The position numbers and the translations under genes were made by a program. Positions 1 to 8,802 of a DNA stretch of 64,000 nucleotides are shown one piece after another; position 1 is the first letter of the stretch; each line of letters opens with the position of its first letter. The stretch spans positions 1-64,000 of the forward strand of contig NZXU01000009.1 in assembly GCA_002698425.1 (NCBI GenBank), in the 5' to 3' direction. The notes beneath the pieces were generated by a model. The model did not search any database and was not told where the DNA came from. It worked only from the letters and a program-made list of their open reading frames with translations. The DNA is from Ahrensia sp. Its GTDB lineage: Bacteria; Pseudomonadota; Alphaproteobacteria; Rhizobiales; Rhizobiaceae.

Positions 1-444
1 GCGCTGGGTGGCGAGCATGTAGCAGAGCTCGTCGAAGAAGGCGCGGGCGTCTTCCTCGCCGTCGAAATAGCCGCCCTTCCAGCCCCAATAGGTCCAGGTG
101 CCGGCGAGGCGGTCGAAGACCTGGCGGGCGTCGGTCTCGGAGCCGAAGCGCTCATCCTCGGGCAGGTCGGCAAGCGCGGCCTCGTCGGGAACGGAGCGCC
201 ACAGCCATGAGGGAACCGAATTCTCCTCGACCTTCTTGAGAACGGCGGGGACGCCGGCCTTGCGGAAATATTTCTGCGCGAGGATGTCGGCTGCGACCTG
301 CGAAAACTGCGAGGGCACGTCGATGTCGTCGAGACGGAACACGATGGAGCCGTTCGGGTTCCTTATCTCGCTCGTCGCCTTGCGGAAAGCGATCTCCGCG
401 TAGGGTGACTGACCTTGTTTGGTGAACCGGCGTTCTATGCGCAT
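1..444 (-). CDS. nrdJ: Vitamin B12-dependent (class II) ribonucleotide reductase, N-terminal part
   Basis: The gene runs off the left edge, so only the first 148 codons are visible. The translation begins MRIERRFTKQGQSPYAEI and contains SEIRNPNGSIVFRLDDIDVP, WLWRS and GTWTYWGWKGGYFD, which I recognise as the N-terminus of the alphaproteobacterial adenosylcobalamin-dependent reductase. The enzyme makes deoxyribonucleotides in the cytoplasm without needing oxygen or an NrdAB iron centre. The start is the ATG at 444, behind a GAAGG-like ribosome binding site. Upstream lie three NrdR-box-like palindromes and a B12-box RNA element, as expected for a B12-dependent reductase. The catalytic part lies outside the window. 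Confidence 0.9.
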   Translation of the reverse strand, partial: MRIERRFTKQGQSPYAEIAFRKATSEIRNPNGSIVFRLDDIDVPSQFSQVAADILAQKYFRKAGVPAVLKKVEENSVPSWLWRSVPDEAALADLPEDERFGSETDARQVFDRLAGTWTYWGWKGGYFDGEEDARAFFDELCYMLATQR

Positions 445-462
445 GGTCTTCTAACCTTCGTC

Positions 463-478
463 CCTCAATATATAGTGT
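463..478 (-). promoter_or_regulatory. NrdR-box-like palindrome next to the nrdJ start
   Basis: On the minus strand this reads ACACTATATATTGAGG. It matches the NrdR consensus ACACWATATATWGTGT well in its left half and centre and poorly in the last positions. It lies 18 bases upstream of the nrdJ ATG. It may be a degenerate operator inside the 5' leader. Confidence 0.45.
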
Positions 479-688
479 GCCGGCCCTGATGGCCAAAGCC
501 GATTTCGCGGCACACGATTTCCCATTCGACCCGCAGGCGCGGCCCGTCCCACTCAGTTTGCGCAGACCGTTTCCCGCAGGAAACCTGCTCTGCACTCAAC
601 CCTTACAAAAATGATTGCCGCCCGGTTTTGTCGGTGACCCGAATCCGTTTGGTCTGGTCACTCTATCTTGTGCTCAAATTAGCTGTAA

Positions 689-704
689 ACACTAAATATA
701 GTGT
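689..704. promoter_or_regulatory. NrdR box
   Basis: ACACTAAATATAGTGT is an almost perfect 16-bp palindrome matching the NrdR operator consensus. NrdR is the ATP/dATP-sensing repressor of ribonucleotide reductase genes. The site lies between the B12-box element and nrdJ. Confidence 0.8.
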
Positions 705-749
705 TAACCCTGATTTTTTGCACGCTTTCAACCGAACGATCTACCCCCT

Positions 750-865
750 CACGCGCACGCAGGTTTCCTGACTTGCGGTGAGCGAAATCCGCCCGGCCGC
801 AAGGCCGAAGACTGTTACAAATTATGGAATCGCCGGCGAGTTCTGGACATTCCGGCTGCGCGACC
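750..865 (-). ncRNA. Putative cobalamin (AdoCbl) riboswitch leader of nrdJ
   Basis: The minus strand carries AGTCAGGAAACCTGC at 759-773, a close match to the B12 box (AGYCAGGAGACCTGCC) of cobalamin riboswitches. A stable CGGCC/GGCCG hairpin lies just 5' of it. A B12-controlled leader before a B12-dependent reductase is biologically sensible. I could not match the usual upstream core elements (GGGAA, GCCACTG) clearly, so this may be a variant class, and the boundaries are approximate. Confidence 0.55.
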
Positions 866-936
866 CCCGTCACGTATCGTTCATAAAAAGCGACTCGGCG
901 GGGCCGGTCAAGAGTTAGGATTCGGCAAAAGCATTA

Positions 937-952
937 ACGCAATATGTAGTGT
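937..952. promoter_or_regulatory. Distal NrdR-box-like palindrome
   Basis: The minus strand reads ACACTACATATTGCGT, 14 of 16 positions matching ACACTATATATTGTGT. It lies upstream of the B12-box element with respect to nrdJ, where a repressor could act on the promoter that makes the leader. Confidence 0.5.
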
Positions 953-1119
953 GTGGAGATGTGGAAGACGGGGATAACGCGAGAGCGGGGTTTTCCGGCT
1001 TCCCGCGATATGCAGAGCCGCCCCACGCCGCGCGGCGGGCCGCCGAAAAAATCCCGCTTGCCGGGAGCCGCGGCCGCTCATTAGATGCGATATTCGGCAT
1101 GTGGCGCTGTGGAGGAGCG

Positions 1120-2682
1120 ATGAACGAGGGCGAATCGGCCGGTTCCCGGGCAGGGGAGTCGGCGAAGCATTCGAAGCTGCCGTCCGTGCCGCTCCTGGTC
1201 TTCGTCCAGGCCGCGGTCTCGGCGGCGAGCCTGGTTGTGGAAATCGTCGCGGGCCGCATGCTCGCGCCCTATCTCGGCATGTCGCTCTATACGTGGACCT
1301 CGGTCATCGCCGTGGTGCTGGCGGGCTTTTCCGCCGGGCACTGGGCGGGCGGCCTCATCGCCGAGGCGAAGCCGGGCCGCGCCCTGCGCCTGACCGCTTG
1401 GTCGATGGCCGGCGCGGCGCTGACGGCGGCGGGCGCCACCTTCATCCTGCGCTGGAGCGCCGGGCCGGTGATCGGCGGCTTCGGCCATCCGATCGCCTCG
1501 ATCACAGCGCTGACCATGCTCGCCTTCTTTCCGCCGTCCTTCTTCGCCGGCATTCCGGCGCCGGTGCTGGCGCATGTCGCGGTCGCGGCGAAGCCGGAGC
1601 GGGCGGGCAGGGCGCTCGGCGCGATGTTCGCGGCCAGCGCGATCGGCGCGATTGCCGGAACGCTCGCCGCAGGCTTTTTCTTCATTTCCTGGCTCGGTTC
1701 GACCGGCACGCTGGCGACGGTCACCGTCGTCTATGCGCTGCTGGCGGCGCTTCTCTTCCTCGCGGCGCGGCGGATGGGCGGGCCGAATGCCTATGCTTCG
1801 GCCCTTGCCGCCGCCGTGCTCCCGTTCGGCGTCGCGGCGGCGGCTCTCCTCCAACCGGACAGCTGCACGCGCGAAAGCGATTATTTCTGCATCCGCGTCA
1901 TCGATGTCGCGGACGACATGGGCGAACCGGCCCGTCTGATGGTGCTCGACCATCTCGGCCACGGCATTACGGTGCGCGACAGTCCGCAGCGGCTCGGCAC
2001 GCCGCATGCGGCGATACTCGACATATTGGCGCGGATGCGCGCACCCGGGGACGGATTCTCCGCCTTCTTCATCGGCGGCGGCTCCTATTCGGTGCCGCGC
2101 GCCTGGAGGACGAGCGGCGTTCCGGCGGCGATCACCGTCGCGGAGATCGACCCGGCGGTGACCGAGGTTGCGGAAAAGGACTTCTGGTTCGATCCCGCCG
2201 GCATCGACGTCCGGACCATGGATGCAAGGCTGGCGCTGGCCGCCGATCCGGCGCGCCATGACGTCATCATCGGAGACGCCTTCACCGACATCGCCGTGCC
2301 GGCGCATCTGGTCACGCGGGAATTCTTCGGCCTCGTTTCCGCGCGGCTGACCGATGACGGCGTCTACCTGATGAATGTGGTCGACCACGCCGACGGGCTT
2401 CGGGCGCTGGCCGCGATCACGCGAACAATGCGATCGGTCTTCCCGTCGGTCGAGATCTGGGCGGAGCCGAACCCGGCGGGTGCAAGCGAGCGCCTCGTCT
2501 TCATCGTGCTGGCCGGCCGGTCGCCGTCGCCGGTTTCCGCGGTCACCGGACCGGCCCCCGATTTCATCCGCGCCGCGCGGCTGTCGCCGGGCGCGGTCGA
2601 TAGTCTTGTCGCCCGCCTCGATCCGCCAATATTGACAGACGACTATGCGCCGATCGACAGGCTTATGACGCGGTTCGACTAG
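1120..2682 (+). CDS. Membrane-anchored spermidine synthase-like protein
   Basis: This encodes 520 residues. The N-terminal half is strongly hydrophobic, with several predicted membrane spans (for example VPLLVFVQAAVSAASLVVEI, WTSVIAVVLAGFSAGHWAGG, LATVTVVYALLAALLFLAA). The C-terminal half resembles the Rossmann methyltransferase fold of spermidine synthases, including FFIGGGSYSVPR, VAEIDPAVTEVAEK and DVIIGDAFTD. This is the fused-MFS/spermidine-synthase family found in many bacteria, whose substrate is usually unknown. I chose the ATG at 1120 because GGAGG lies just upstream; in-frame starts at 949 and 1099 have no good site. The stop overlaps the convergent gene by 20 bases. A true polyamine role is not shown by the sequence. 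Confidence 0.75.
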   Translation: MNEGESAGSRAGESAKHSKLPSVPLLVFVQAAVSAASLVVEIVAGRMLAPYLGMSLYTWTSVIAVVLAGFSAGHWAGGLIAEAKPGRALRLTAWSMAGAALTAAGATFILRWSAGPVIGGFGHPIASITALTMLAFFPPSFFAGIPAPVLAHVAVAAKPERAGRALGAMFAASAIGAIAGTLAAGFFFISWLGSTGTLATVTVVYALLAALLFLAARRMGGPNAYASALAAAVLPFGVAAAALLQPDSCTRESDYFCIRVIDVADDMGEPARLMVLDHLGHGITVRDSPQRLGTPHAAILDILARMRAPGDGFSAFFIGGGSYSVPRAWRTSGVPAAITVAEIDPAVTEVAEKDFWFDPAGIDVRTMDARLALAADPARHDVIIGDAFTDIAVPAHLVTREFFGLVSARLTDDGVYLMNVVDHADGLRALAAITRTMRSVFPSVEIWAEPNPAGASERLVFIVLAGRSPSPVSAVTGPAPDFIRAARLSPGAVDSLVARLDPPILTDDYAPIDRLMTRFD

Positions 2683-3217
2683 ATCCGGAGACTGGCGCGA
2701 AACGATCCACGATTCGGCCTGTCCGCTCTGGCCGCCCGCGGACAAGAAAAATGCGATAGAACTCCAGATCTTTTCGAGCGGCGAGTGCTTCATCATCCAG
2801 CGGCGGGATTGTTGCGTCGTCGTTCTCGCCAAGGCTTGATTGATCGACGCCAAGGTTCTGAGCCGCAAAATAGGCTGCATATTCACCGGGCTCGACCACA
2901 GTCGAGATCGAAGGCTGGTCGTCGACAGGCCCCATGATATGGACGGCGCCATCGCGCGTTTCGAAATCGACGCACGTAATACGTTGCCATTCGTCGGCGC
3001 CGGGCGGGTCCGTGGAAGAAACTAGTTCGACCCAATGGTCGTTCAGGTCGGCTTCAGTCCCGACCATTCTGAAACTAGGTGTTCCAGCGAAACCGGATTC
3101 GCTTTTATCTTCATTCCAGTTTTCATCGTCGCTGATGACGTGCTCCGGATCCCGGCAGATGATGATCTGGTAGTGGCTCGCGAAAATCCTGGCTGCGCCG
3201 AGTAGTCGGTCTGTCAT
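2663..3217 (-). CDS. Hypothetical protein, possibly ComJ-like
   Basis: This encodes about 184 residues with no signal peptide or membrane segment. The middle reads GFAGTPSFRM, WQRITCVDFETRDGAVHIMGP and VEPGEYAAYFAAQNLG. That pattern (a short beta-rich domain ending in GEYA-Y-AQ) reminds me of the ComJ/NucI nuclease-inhibitor family, but the match is from memory and weak. The C-terminal tail is charged and probably disordered. Starts at 3217 and 3232 are both possible and neither has a strong ribosome binding site. Its own promoter would lie in the AT-richer stretch upstream. Confidence 0.55.
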   Translation of the reverse strand: MTDRLLGAARIFASHYQIIICRDPEHVISDDENWNEDKSESGFAGTPSFRMVGTEADLNDHWVELVSSTDPPGADEWQRITCVDFETRDGAVHIMGPVDDQPSISTVVEPGEYAAYFAAQNLGVDQSSLGENDDATIPPLDDEALAARKDLEFYRIFLVRGRPERTGRIVDRFAPVSGSSRTAS

Positions 3218-3600
3218 GAGTGTAACATCCATCAAGCGTAGAAAATTTCTATGCAAATTATTGCAATCCAAAACTGCCGCACGTCTGACAAGGCACTTAT
3301 CCCAAGACAATTCCGGGCGCTGAAGGCGCAGATCGGTCACGGAAGTCAAAACGCGATTGCCTTCCGCTACGGAATAAATTGCGAATTACTTAATCCGGCA
3401 CTGCGTGAAATCGCTCCCGCTTTGTTTAAATGATTCTCAATAGTCGTGTGTTTAGGTCATGGTGCACGTTCCGGTCCGGGAGGGGCCGCGAGGGCATGAT
3501 TGCCTTCCCGTTTTCCGTGCGATGTCCATGAAGGCGAACGACGGTCGATCCGCGAGTTTTCTCGCGTCGAGCGACCGCGCGGGAGGGGGCTTTCCGGCTT
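3218..3600. other. Intergenic region between divergent genes
   Basis: This stretch separates the hypothetical gene on the minus strand from the chemoreceptor on the plus strand. It is AT-richer than its surroundings from about 3230 to 3460 and presumably holds both promoters. I see no convincing operator, terminator or small gene; GGGAGGGGG near 3583 is the likely ribosome binding site for the chemoreceptor. Confidence 0.5.
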
Positions 3601-5475
3601 ATGCTCAAGAAAATCAACAATATGTCGCTCATCGCCAAGATCGCGGCCGTCATGATCGCCGTCAATCTGGTGGGTATCGCGGTCCTTGCCGGCTACACAT
3701 GGACGACGGAAACGCGCAGTTCGGTTACCGCCGAAATGGACAAGTGGACACGCAACACGGAGCAGTTCGCGTCGATTTCCGCGGGCGGCATCAAATGGAA
3801 CAAGGCGGATGTGGTGCGCGAAGCCTATGCGCTCTATCGCGACGACGCCTCGCTGAACATGGTGCAGTTCTACGCCTTCAATCGCGATAACGAAGCTGTC
3901 GACGGCTGGGCGCGCGAGAACGCCGAGGCGCTGATGGACGACGCCGCGATCAAGACGCTGGCCGAAAAGGCCGCCGGATCCGAAGACGCCACCACTCATT
4001 ATACAAGCGGTCTTGCAACGATCGTCGTGCCGCTGCCGAAAAACTCGGCCGGCGAATATTCCGGCGAGGTGATCACCGTGTGGTCGACGGCGCCGATCTA
4101 TGCGGCGGCGCAAAAGAACGCCCTCACGCTGTTCGCCATCCAGGCCGTCATGATACTGGCCGCCTTCGGCCTCCTGCTCCTGGTCATGCGCCGGCTGATC
4201 GCCCGGCCGCTGAACGAGATGACGCACAGCATCGGCCGCATGCAGGAAGGCGATTTCGCCACCGAAGTGCCGATGCAGGACAAGGGCGACGAGATCGGCG
4301 TCGTGGCGCGGGCGCTCGAGACCTTCCGCGGCGAGTTCATCGCCAAGCAGGAGGAAAGCCGGCTCGCCGAGGAGCAGCGGCAGAATTTCGAGGCCGAGCG
4401 CTCCGAAAACGCCAAGCGCAGCGTCGCCGCGGCCGAGAGCCAGGCGCGTGCCGTCGACCGGATCGCCAAATCGCTCGAAAAACTCGCCGATGGCGACTTT
4501 ACCGCCCATCTTGACGATCTCGGCCCGGATTTCGAAAAGCTCGTCACCGACTTCAATCGCATGGTGGATTCGGTCGCCGCGACCATCGCCGACGTGAAAA
4601 CGGCTTCGGTATCGGTCGAAGAGGGTTCCGTTGAACTGGCCAATTCCGCCGACACGCTGGCGAGCCGCACCGAGCAGACCGCCGCATCGCTGGAAGAGAC
4701 CGCCGCGGCGCTGCACGAGATGACGTCGACGGTGAAGGAATCCTCCGAGCGCGCCGCCGAGGCCGGCTCCATGGTGACCAAGACGAAGTCGGACGCCGCC
4801 AATTCCGCCGCCGTGGTTCGCGAGGCGATCTCGGCGATGGACCGGATCCAGAAATCTTCTTCGCAGATCAGCCAGATCATCTCGGTGATCGACGAAATCG
4901 CCTTCCAGACGAACCTGCTTGCGCTGAATGCCGGCGTCGAGGCGGCGCGGGCCGGCGAGGCGGGCAGCGGCTTCGCGGTCGTGGCCCAGGAGGTGCGGGA
5001 ACTGGCGCAGCGTTCGGCCGCGGCCGCCAAGGAGATTTCGCAGCTGATCGGCGAATCCGGCAAGGAGGTCGAGGGCGGCGTGAAACTGGTCAACCAGACG
5101 GCGGAATCGCTGCTCGGGATCGAGGGCCAGGTCAACGAGATCACCGCGCGCATCGAAACGATCATCAGCGGTTATCGCGAGCAGTCGACCGGTCTCGACG
5201 AGATCAACACCGCCGTCGTCAGCATGGACCAGGCGACGCAGCAAAACGCGGCCATGGTCGAGGAGACCAATGCGGCCTGCCAGGAGCTGCGCGCCCAGGG
5301 CACGCGCCTGAACAAGGTGATCGCGCATTTCCATGTCGCCGGCGGCGCGACCCCGGCTGCCGCTCCTGCGCCGCAGCCGGTCGCCCCGGCAAAGGCAAAG
5401 ACGCGTCCCGCCGTTCCGCCGGTCGCCGGCAACACCGCGCTGGCGGTCGAGCCGGGCGACTGGGAAGAATTCTGA
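3601..5475 (+). CDS. Methyl-accepting chemotaxis protein, transmembrane
   Basis: The product has 624 residues. A first membrane span is at about 9-31, a periplasmic sensor of about 140 residues follows, and a second span is at about 175-197. A HAMP domain ([19 protein letters not shown]) and a second HAMP-like segment ([17 protein letters not shown]) lead into the long coiled coil. The signalling tip has the canonical [21 protein letters not shown] and [16 protein letters not shown] motifs. The last residues are GDWEEF, a pentapeptide tether of the type that recruits CheR/CheB. The ligand is unknown. The next gene, 49 bases downstream, encodes a secreted Cache-like protein that could work with this receptor. 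Confidence 0.93.
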   Translation: MLKKINNMSLIAKIAAVMIAVNLVGIAVLAGYTWTTETRSSVTAEMDKWTRNTEQFASISAGGIKWNKADVVREAYALYRDDASLNMVQFYAFNRDNEAVDGWARENAEALMDDAAIKTLAEKAAGSEDATTHYTSGLATIVVPLPKNSAGEYSGEVITVWSTAPIYAAAQKNALTLFAIQAVMILAAFGLLLLVMRRLIARPLNEMTHSIGRMQEGDFATEVPMQDKGDEIGVVARALETFRGEFIAKQEESRLAEEQRQNFEAERSENAKRSVAAAESQARAVDRIAKSLEKLADGDFTAHLDDLGPDFEKLVTDFNRMVDSVAATIADVKTASVSVEEGSVELANSADTLASRTEQTAASLEETAAALHEMTSTVKESSERAAEAGSMVTKTKSDAANSAAVVREAISAMDRIQKSSSQISQIISVIDEIAFQTNLLALNAGVEAARAGEAGSGFAVVAQEVRELAQRSAAAAKEISQLIGESGKEVEGGVKLVNQTAESLLGIEGQVNEITARIETIISGYREQSTGLDEINTAVVSMDQATQQNAAMVEETNAACQELRAQGTRLNKVIAHFHVAGGATPAAAPAPQPVAPAKAKTRPAVPPVAGNTALAVEPGDWEEF

Positions 5476-5524
5476 TCACAGCACAAAAACAAGAATGTCA
5501 TGCAACAACAGTGAGGAGTAGAGC

Positions 5525-6106
5525 ATGAAGAATACCGTGAAATATGCAGTCGCAGCAGTGGCCCTGATGGCCGGCGTCAACGCGGCCACGGCTGCCGGAG
5601 AGCACATCCCGGCGGTGACGGATTACGCCAACGCCAACATCAAGTCGTGGGTCTCGGACAAGACCGTCGTCGACGCGATCAAGGCCCAGAACGCCAAGAA
5701 TGCGGGCCTCGCCCAGGGCGATATCGACGCGCTCGACCAGAAATGGCGCGCCGGCGTCGATGGCGGCGACAGCGCGATCATCGACGAGGTTCTCGGCAAT
5801 TCCCTGTCCGGCTTCCTGCGCGACAAGCAGATGGCTTCGAAAGGCGTCATCACCGAGATTTTCGTCACCGACGACAAGGGCCTCAATGTCGGCCAGTCGG
5901 ACGTGACCTCGGATTACTGGCAGGGCGACGAGGCCAAGTGGCAGAAGACCTACGGCACCGGCGACGCGGCTGCGATCTTCGTCGACGAGGCCGAAAAGGA
6001 CGAGTCGACGCAGATGCTGCAGAGCCAGGTCTCGATGACCGTCGCCGACGAAACCGGCGCCCCGATCGGCGCGATCACCGTCGGCATCAATCTGAACGCG
6101 CTCTGA
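5525..6106 (+). CDS. Secreted PDC/Cache-type sensor protein
   Basis: The product has 193 residues with a clear Sec signal peptide (KYAVAAVALMAGVNAATA, cleavage near residue 23) and no other membrane span. The mature part has an N-terminal helix and then FVTDDKGLNVGQSDVTSDYWQGDEAKW, plus a C-terminal DETGAPIGAITVGINL strand pair. This is the layout of the Cache/PDC sensor domains normally embedded in chemoreceptors and histidine kinases. Here the domain is a free periplasmic protein. GTGAGGAG precedes the start, and the gene follows the chemoreceptor at 3601 in an apparent two-gene operon closed by the terminator at 6131. A role as soluble ligand-binding partner is inference. Confidence 0.8.
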   Translation: MKNTVKYAVAAVALMAGVNAATAAGEHIPAVTDYANANIKSWVSDKTVVDAIKAQNAKNAGLAQGDIDALDQKWRAGVDGGDSAIIDEVLGNSLSGFLRDKQMASKGVITEIFVTDDKGLNVGQSDVTSDYWQGDEAKWQKTYGTGDAAAIFVDEAEKDESTQMLQSQVSMTVADETGAPIGAITVGINLNAL

Positions 6107-6130
6107 AAACAGCGTTCGAACGAACTGAAC

Positions 6131-6157
6131 AGGGCCCGCTCGCGGGCCCTTTTTTTA
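6131..6157 (+). terminator. Rho-independent terminator after the chemoreceptor/Cache operon
   Basis: A perfect 8-bp stem (AGGGCCCG / CGGGCCCT) with a 4-base loop is followed by a run of T, 24 bases after the stop codon of the Cache protein. Confidence 0.9.
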
Positions 6158-6241
6158 TCCGGTTCGCCGGTGAACGCCTCGCATGCCACAAGACTGTAAC
6201 GGATCGGTCCTAACAGGCGTTGTGGCAAGAAGGGCTTTCCC

Positions 6242-7075
6242 ATGAGACCGGTGGATACGTTCATCATCTGCGCGACCCCGCGAAGCGGCAGCACGCTTTT
6301 ATGCGATCTCCTGCGCCGCACGGGAGCGGCCGGCCGTCCGGCTTCCTATTTCCGGCGACAATCCATCCCGGGCTATGCCTCGCGTCTGAATGTCGAGAAC
6401 TGCGACGACATGGGCGGAGAAGCGTTCTTCCGCGCCTATATCGACGCTGTCCTGATCGCCGCGCGATCCGGCTGCACCGTCGCCGGCATCCGCATCATGT
6501 GGGAGAGCCTCGGCGAATTGAATGGCCGCCTTGACGTCCTTTTTCCGGGCCTGGCGAATGACGCTGCCCGTCTCGAGGCGGTCTTCGGCAAGATCGCCTA
6601 TGTCCACCTGTCGCGCGGCGACAAGCTTGGACAGGCGATATCGCTGGCCAAGGCCAGCCAGACCGGTTTGTGGCACGTCGCGCCGGACGGTTCGGAACTG
6701 GAAAGGACGCTGCCGCCGCAGCCGGCCGAGTACAGCCGGGAGCTTCTGCAACGCAACATGCGTCAGCTTGCGGCTGACGACGCCGCATGGCGCAGCTGGT
6801 TTGATGCCCATGGCATCACGCCGCTGTCGCTGACCTATGAGGCGCTCTCGCGCGATCCGCGTGCCGTCCTGGCGCGGATGTTGGCCGCAATCGGCCAGGA
6901 TCCCGCCATCGCGTCGAAGATGGAGCCCGGCACGGCCAGGATGGCCGATGAAGAAAGCCGGGCATGGGCACAACGCTTCCGCGCCGAAACAGGCGCCGTT
7001 GCCGAGCAGGCGGCAGGACTGCCCGCAAAAACGATCAGCCCCGGTGGCCTTCCGAAATCGGCTCCTGGTAGGTGA
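6242..7075 (+). CDS. Stf0-type sulfotransferase
   Basis: The product has 277 residues. The N-terminus [26 protein letters not shown] is the 5'-phosphosulfate-binding loop of Stf0 sulfotransferases, the family of mycobacterial trehalose 2-sulfotransferase. The central [26 protein letters not shown] segment also fits; it resembles the 3'-phosphate-binding and helix region. Such enzymes move sulfate from PAPS to a sugar hydroxyl, often on glycolipids or surface glycans. The acceptor is not predictable. The gene stands alone, and its last 41 bases overlap the 3' end of the convergent gpt gene. Confidence 0.82.
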   Translation: MRPVDTFIICATPRSGSTLLCDLLRRTGAAGRPASYFRRQSIPGYASRLNVENCDDMGGEAFFRAYIDAVLIAARSGCTVAGIRIMWESLGELNGRLDVLFPGLANDAARLEAVFGKIAYVHLSRGDKLGQAISLAKASQTGLWHVAPDGSELERTLPPQPAEYSRELLQRNMRQLAADDAAWRSWFDAHGITPLSLTYEALSRDPRAVLARMLAAIGQDPAIASKMEPGTARMADEESRAWAQRFRAETGAVAEQAAGLPAKTISPGGLPKSAPGR

Positions 7076-7532
7076 AGCCGAGATCCCAGGGGAAATAGAT
7101 CCAGGTGTCCTGCGAAACCTCGGTGACGAAGGTGTCGACCAGCGGGCGGCCCTTCGGCTTGGCGTAGACGGTGGCGAAATGGGCTTTCGGCAGCATGGCG
7201 CGCACCAGACCGGCGGTCTTGCCGGTGTCGGTCAGGTCGTCGACGATCAGGATGCCTTCGCCGTCATCGGCCATCAGCTTGGGGTCGACTTCCTTCAGGA
7301 CCTCGATTTCGCCCTGGGTCGTGTAGTCGTGATAGGAGGCGACGGAGACCGTCTCGACGATGCGGATGCCCAGTTCGCGGGCGATGATGGCGGCGGGAAC
7401 GAGACCGCCGCGCGTGATGCAGACGATGCCCTTCCAGCCATTGCCGGCGCCGGCGATGCGCCATGCGAGCGCGCGGGCGTCGCGGTGAAACTGGTCCCAG
7501 GAGACGGGAAAGGCTTTTTCGGGCAGGGACAT
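7035..7532 (-). CDS. gpt: Xanthine-guanine phosphoribosyltransferase
   Basis: The product has 165 residues and belongs to the purine salvage phosphoribosyltransferases, which convert xanthine or guanine plus PRPP to the nucleotide. The PRPP-binding loop is [14 protein letters not shown], and [19 protein letters not shown] supplies the other conserved nucleotide-site motif. I chose the ATG at 7532, which has AAGGA nine bases upstream and gives the familiar [25 protein letters not shown] start; a longer in-frame start at 7574 is possible. The 3' end overlaps the sulfotransferase gene tail to tail. Confidence 0.93.
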   Translation of the reverse strand: MSLPEKAFPVSWDQFHRDARALAWRIAGAGNGWKGIVCITRGGLVPAAIIARELGIRIVETVSVASYHDYTTQGEIEVLKEVDPKLMADDGEGILIVDDLTDTGKTAGLVRAMLPKAHFATVYAKPKGRPLVDTFVTEVSQDTWIYFPWDLGFTYQEPISEGHRG

Positions 7533-7646
7533 CGGGCTCGTTCCTTGCGGGCTTTGGAGAGTGGAGACGCTCATAGCCCCAAATGGCCGATTTCGGCAAG
7601 GCGAGGGCGGGCCCGCTTTATGCAGGAAACTGTGGGTATCGCGCCG

Positions 7647-8423
7647 TCAGGGCGCGCCGGCGGGCGTCTGCAGCTCGGCGACCAGCGCGGCGACCGCGGC
7701 TTGCGCTTCCTCGAGGCGGGTCTCGTCGCTGCCGCGCAGCACGAGTTCGGTCCAGAACTTGCCGGAATCGTGTTTCGGATAGGAGCCGATGGCGATGTCG
7801 GGCCAGGCGTCCTGCAGTTTCGCCAGCGGCTCGCCGATCGTGCCCTCGCCGAAGGGGCAGTGGACGGAGCGCGACAGGAGGACGCGGCCGGTGCGCAGCG
7901 TCGGCACGACATTGTCGAGCATCGCCTGGAACACCGCCGGCACGCCGGCCATGACATGGACATTGCCGACGACGAAGCCGGGTGCGACGGAGACCGGATT
8001 GTCGATATGGGCGGCGCCTTCGGGCATGCGCGCCATGCGCTTGCGCGACGCGGTGAACTCGATGCCTCGGCCGGCGTAGAAGTCGCCGAGCAGTTTCATC
8101 GCCGCGGGATCGTGGTCGCAGGGCAGGCCGAAAGCCTTTGCGACCGCGTCGGCGGTGATGTCGTCATGGGTCGGGCCGATGCCGCCGGATGTGAAGACAT
8201 AGGTGTAGCGGGCGCGCAGCGCGTTGACCGCCTCGATGATCGCAGCCTCGTCGTCGCCGACGACGCGAATTTCCTTCAGGTCGATGCCGATGGCGGTGAC
8301 GACGGCGGCGAGATGGCCGGCATTCTTCTCGCGGATGCGTCCGGACAGGATCTCGTCACCAATGACCAGCGCGGCGGCGGTGACGACCGTCTGGTCCTTC
8401 GTTTCATTCGATTGGGGCGGCAT
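7647..8423 (-). CDS. CinA-like MoCF-domain protein (competence/damage-inducible family)
   Basis: The product has 258 residues and consists of the molybdopterin-binding (MoCF/MoaB-type) fold: AALVIGDEILSGRIREKNAGHLA and FTSGGIGPTHDDITADAVAKAFG are signature motifs. It corresponds to the N-terminal domain of CinA and lacks the C-terminal nicotinamide-nucleotide amidase domain. Proteins of this length are common in alphaproteobacteria. The CinA N-domain is linked to ADP-ribose pyrophosphatase activity in some species; activity here is not established. GGAG precedes the ATG. Confidence 0.85.
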   Translation of the reverse strand: MPPQSNETKDQTVVTAAALVIGDEILSGRIREKNAGHLAAVVTAIGIDLKEIRVVGDDEAAIIEAVNALRARYTYVFTSGGIGPTHDDITADAVAKAFGLPCDHDPAAMKLLGDFYAGRGIEFTASRKRMARMPEGAAHIDNPVSVAPGFVVGNVHVMAGVPAVFQAMLDNVVPTLRTGRVLLSRSVHCPFGEGTIGEPLAKLQDAWPDIAIGSYPKHDSGKFWTELVLRGSDETRLEEAQAAVAALVAELQTPAGAP

Positions 8424-8558
8424 TGCGGGGCTCCGGATACTCCGCCTGTTTTAGGCGGCCTTGCCGGGCTTGTGAAGCGGGACGACGCGCCAAAAGCCGC
8501 AAAGACCCGATCGCAGGCTTGATCCCTTCGCCGCGCTCGGCTAGCGCTTGCACCGGGC

Positions 8559-8644
8559 GCCCCCTTGGCGGAACTGGTAGACGCAAGGGACTTAAAATCC
8601 CTCGGCCTTTGGCCGTGCCGGTTCGAGTCCGGCAGGGGGCACCA
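8559..8644 (+). tRNA. tRNA-Leu (anticodon TAA)
   Basis: The acceptor arm GCCCCCT pairs with AGGGGGC at 8634-8640 and is followed by A and an encoded CCA. The anticodon stem AGGGA/TCCCT encloses CTTAAAA, giving anticodon TAA. A long class II variable arm (CGGCC/GGCCG) and the T-arm GCCGGTTCGAGTCCGGC are present. Confidence 0.95.
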
Positions 8645-8660
8645 AAATCTTCGATTTTGG
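8642..8660 (+). terminator. Hairpin abutting the tRNA 3' end
   Basis: CCAAAATC and GATTTTGG form an 8-bp stem around TTC, beginning within the CCA of the tRNA and followed by a T-rich stretch. It could be the tRNA transcript terminator, although the stem is AT-rich. Confidence 0.45.
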
Positions 8661-8802
8661 ATTCTTCATTTGCAGGTTGCCGCCCGCCAACCCAACCTGC
8701 CGGTTCCGGTTCGAGGTTTCTCCTCTCAACCGCACCACGACAGGCCCGGCTTTTTGAGCGAACTCGTCTCGCCGGCGCGTCGCGATGATCGCCGGTCGGC
8801 TG

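Noticed and set aside
949..1119. Upstream extension of the spermidine-synthase-like gene to the ATG at 949
   Set aside because: The added residues are arginine-rich and unlike the family, and the ATG at 1120 has a much better ribosome binding site.
3429..3443. AAATGATTCTCAATA, reminiscent of a Fur or iron-type box
   Set aside because: It matches only part of any consensus, and no iron-related gene adjoins it.
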